From assembly GCF_000226955.1 (NCBI RefSeq), contig NZ_AGFU01000004.1:1-53907 (forward strand): 53,907 nt of DNA. The letters are read 5' to 3'. Of the stretch, positions 53,810 through 53,907 are shown one piece after another (the first letter of the stretch is position 1; each line of letters starts with the position of its first letter). Origin of the DNA: Sphingomonas elodea ATCC 31461 (GTDB taxonomy: Bacteria; Pseudomonadota; Alphaproteobacteria; Sphingomonadales; Sphingomonadaceae). Made by a program: the position numbers and the translations under genes. Under the pieces are notes generated by a model that was not told the origin of the DNA, did no database searches, and saw nothing but the letters and a program-made list of their open reading frames with translations.

Positions 53810-53905
53810 TCAGTGGCCGCGCGGGCACCCGGGCGATCCCCCACCGGCGCCGCGTCGTGGATCCAGTGCCGCGCCGATCCGCTCGAAGAACAGGCGATCG
53901 GCGGG
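53810..53905 (-). CDS. partial C-terminal fragment of an unknown protein at the window edge
   Basis: Reading in from the right edge, the minus strand gives ADRLFFERIGAALDPRRGAG and a stop at 53810-53812. The first half looks protein-like, but the fragment is too short to assign. The remaining 53687-53809 shows no gene. Confidence 0.25.
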   Translation of the reverse strand, partial: PADRLFFERIGAALDPRRGAGGGSPGCPRGH

Positions 53906-53907
53906 AG

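Noticed and set aside
1-53907. CRISPR arrays and tRNA/rRNA genes
   Set aside because: No regularly spaced repeats and no convincing tRNA T-arm or rRNA segments were seen on either strand.

Overview
The window looks like a chromosomal or large-plasmid segment of a sphingomonad (Sphingomonadaceae, Alphaproteobacteria). It has high GC, four TonB-dependent receptors, a GH106 alpha-L-rhamnosidase of the size described for Sphingomonas, Tat-exported glycosidases, a DUF2946/PCuAC/SCO copper cluster and plasmid-type debris such as DUF3768. No rRNA, tRNA or CRISPR array was recognised.

Layout: (1) 1-3.6 kb is mobile-element debris: a truncated DUF3768 gene, an intact aquaporin, a truncated plasmid-type gene abutting a 5'-truncated IS3 element, and a degenerate tyrosine integrase preceded by a cluster of TGGGCCACGA repeats. 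(2) 3.6-6.2 kb is a sulfide/persulfide module: a BigR-like ArsR repressor, a rhodanese-DUF2892 protein and a TauE/SafE exporter, divergent from an ETHE1-like persulfide dioxygenase. (3) 6.2-18 kb is a transport and envelope-stress region. Intact genes (K+ channel, class A beta-lactamase-like lipoprotein, cation/proton antiporter, L,D-transpeptidase) alternate with genes that have lost internal segments or are fused to neighbours (PQQ dehydrogenase, DUF2254, DUF389, SLC13 permease, BCCT transporter, SulP, alpha/beta hydrolase, LysR). (4) 18-34.5 kb is entirely on the minus strand. A LysR regulator is followed by a nine-gene, largely translationally coupled operon: amidohydrolase, FAD monooxygenase, GlcG-like protein, VOC extradiol dioxygenase, fumarylacetoacetate-hydrolase-family protein, TonB receptor, esterase, GH1 glycosidase and GH106 rhamnosidase. 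A further TonB receptor follows.

(5) 35-41.8 kb holds MetY and a copper-acquisition cluster (DUF2946, PCuAC, SCO, TonB receptor, frameshifted PepSY protein). (6) 42.1-44 kb is arsR-arsC-acr3. (7) 44.3-52.4 kb is an acidic-sugar module: 5-dehydro-4-deoxyglucarate dehydratase, LysR, an unrecognised Tat-exported 609-residue protein, an MFS acid-sugar transporter and a divergent glycan-type TonB receptor. (8) 52.4-53.9 kb is decayed again: a DUF6683-like gene without a clean start, and a chimera of a chromate-transporter N terminus with apparent type III secretion pieces.

The most interesting candidate is region 4. A single unit appears to couple import of a rhamnosylated and glucosylated, possibly acylated, aromatic compound (for example a flavonoid rutinoside or neohesperidoside), removal of its sugars, and hydroxylation and meta-cleavage of the aromatic ring under one LysR regulator. 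The second candidate is the unknown exported protein in region 7. The repeated deletion-fusion architecture of regions 3 and 8 is a third, but assembly error must first be excluded.
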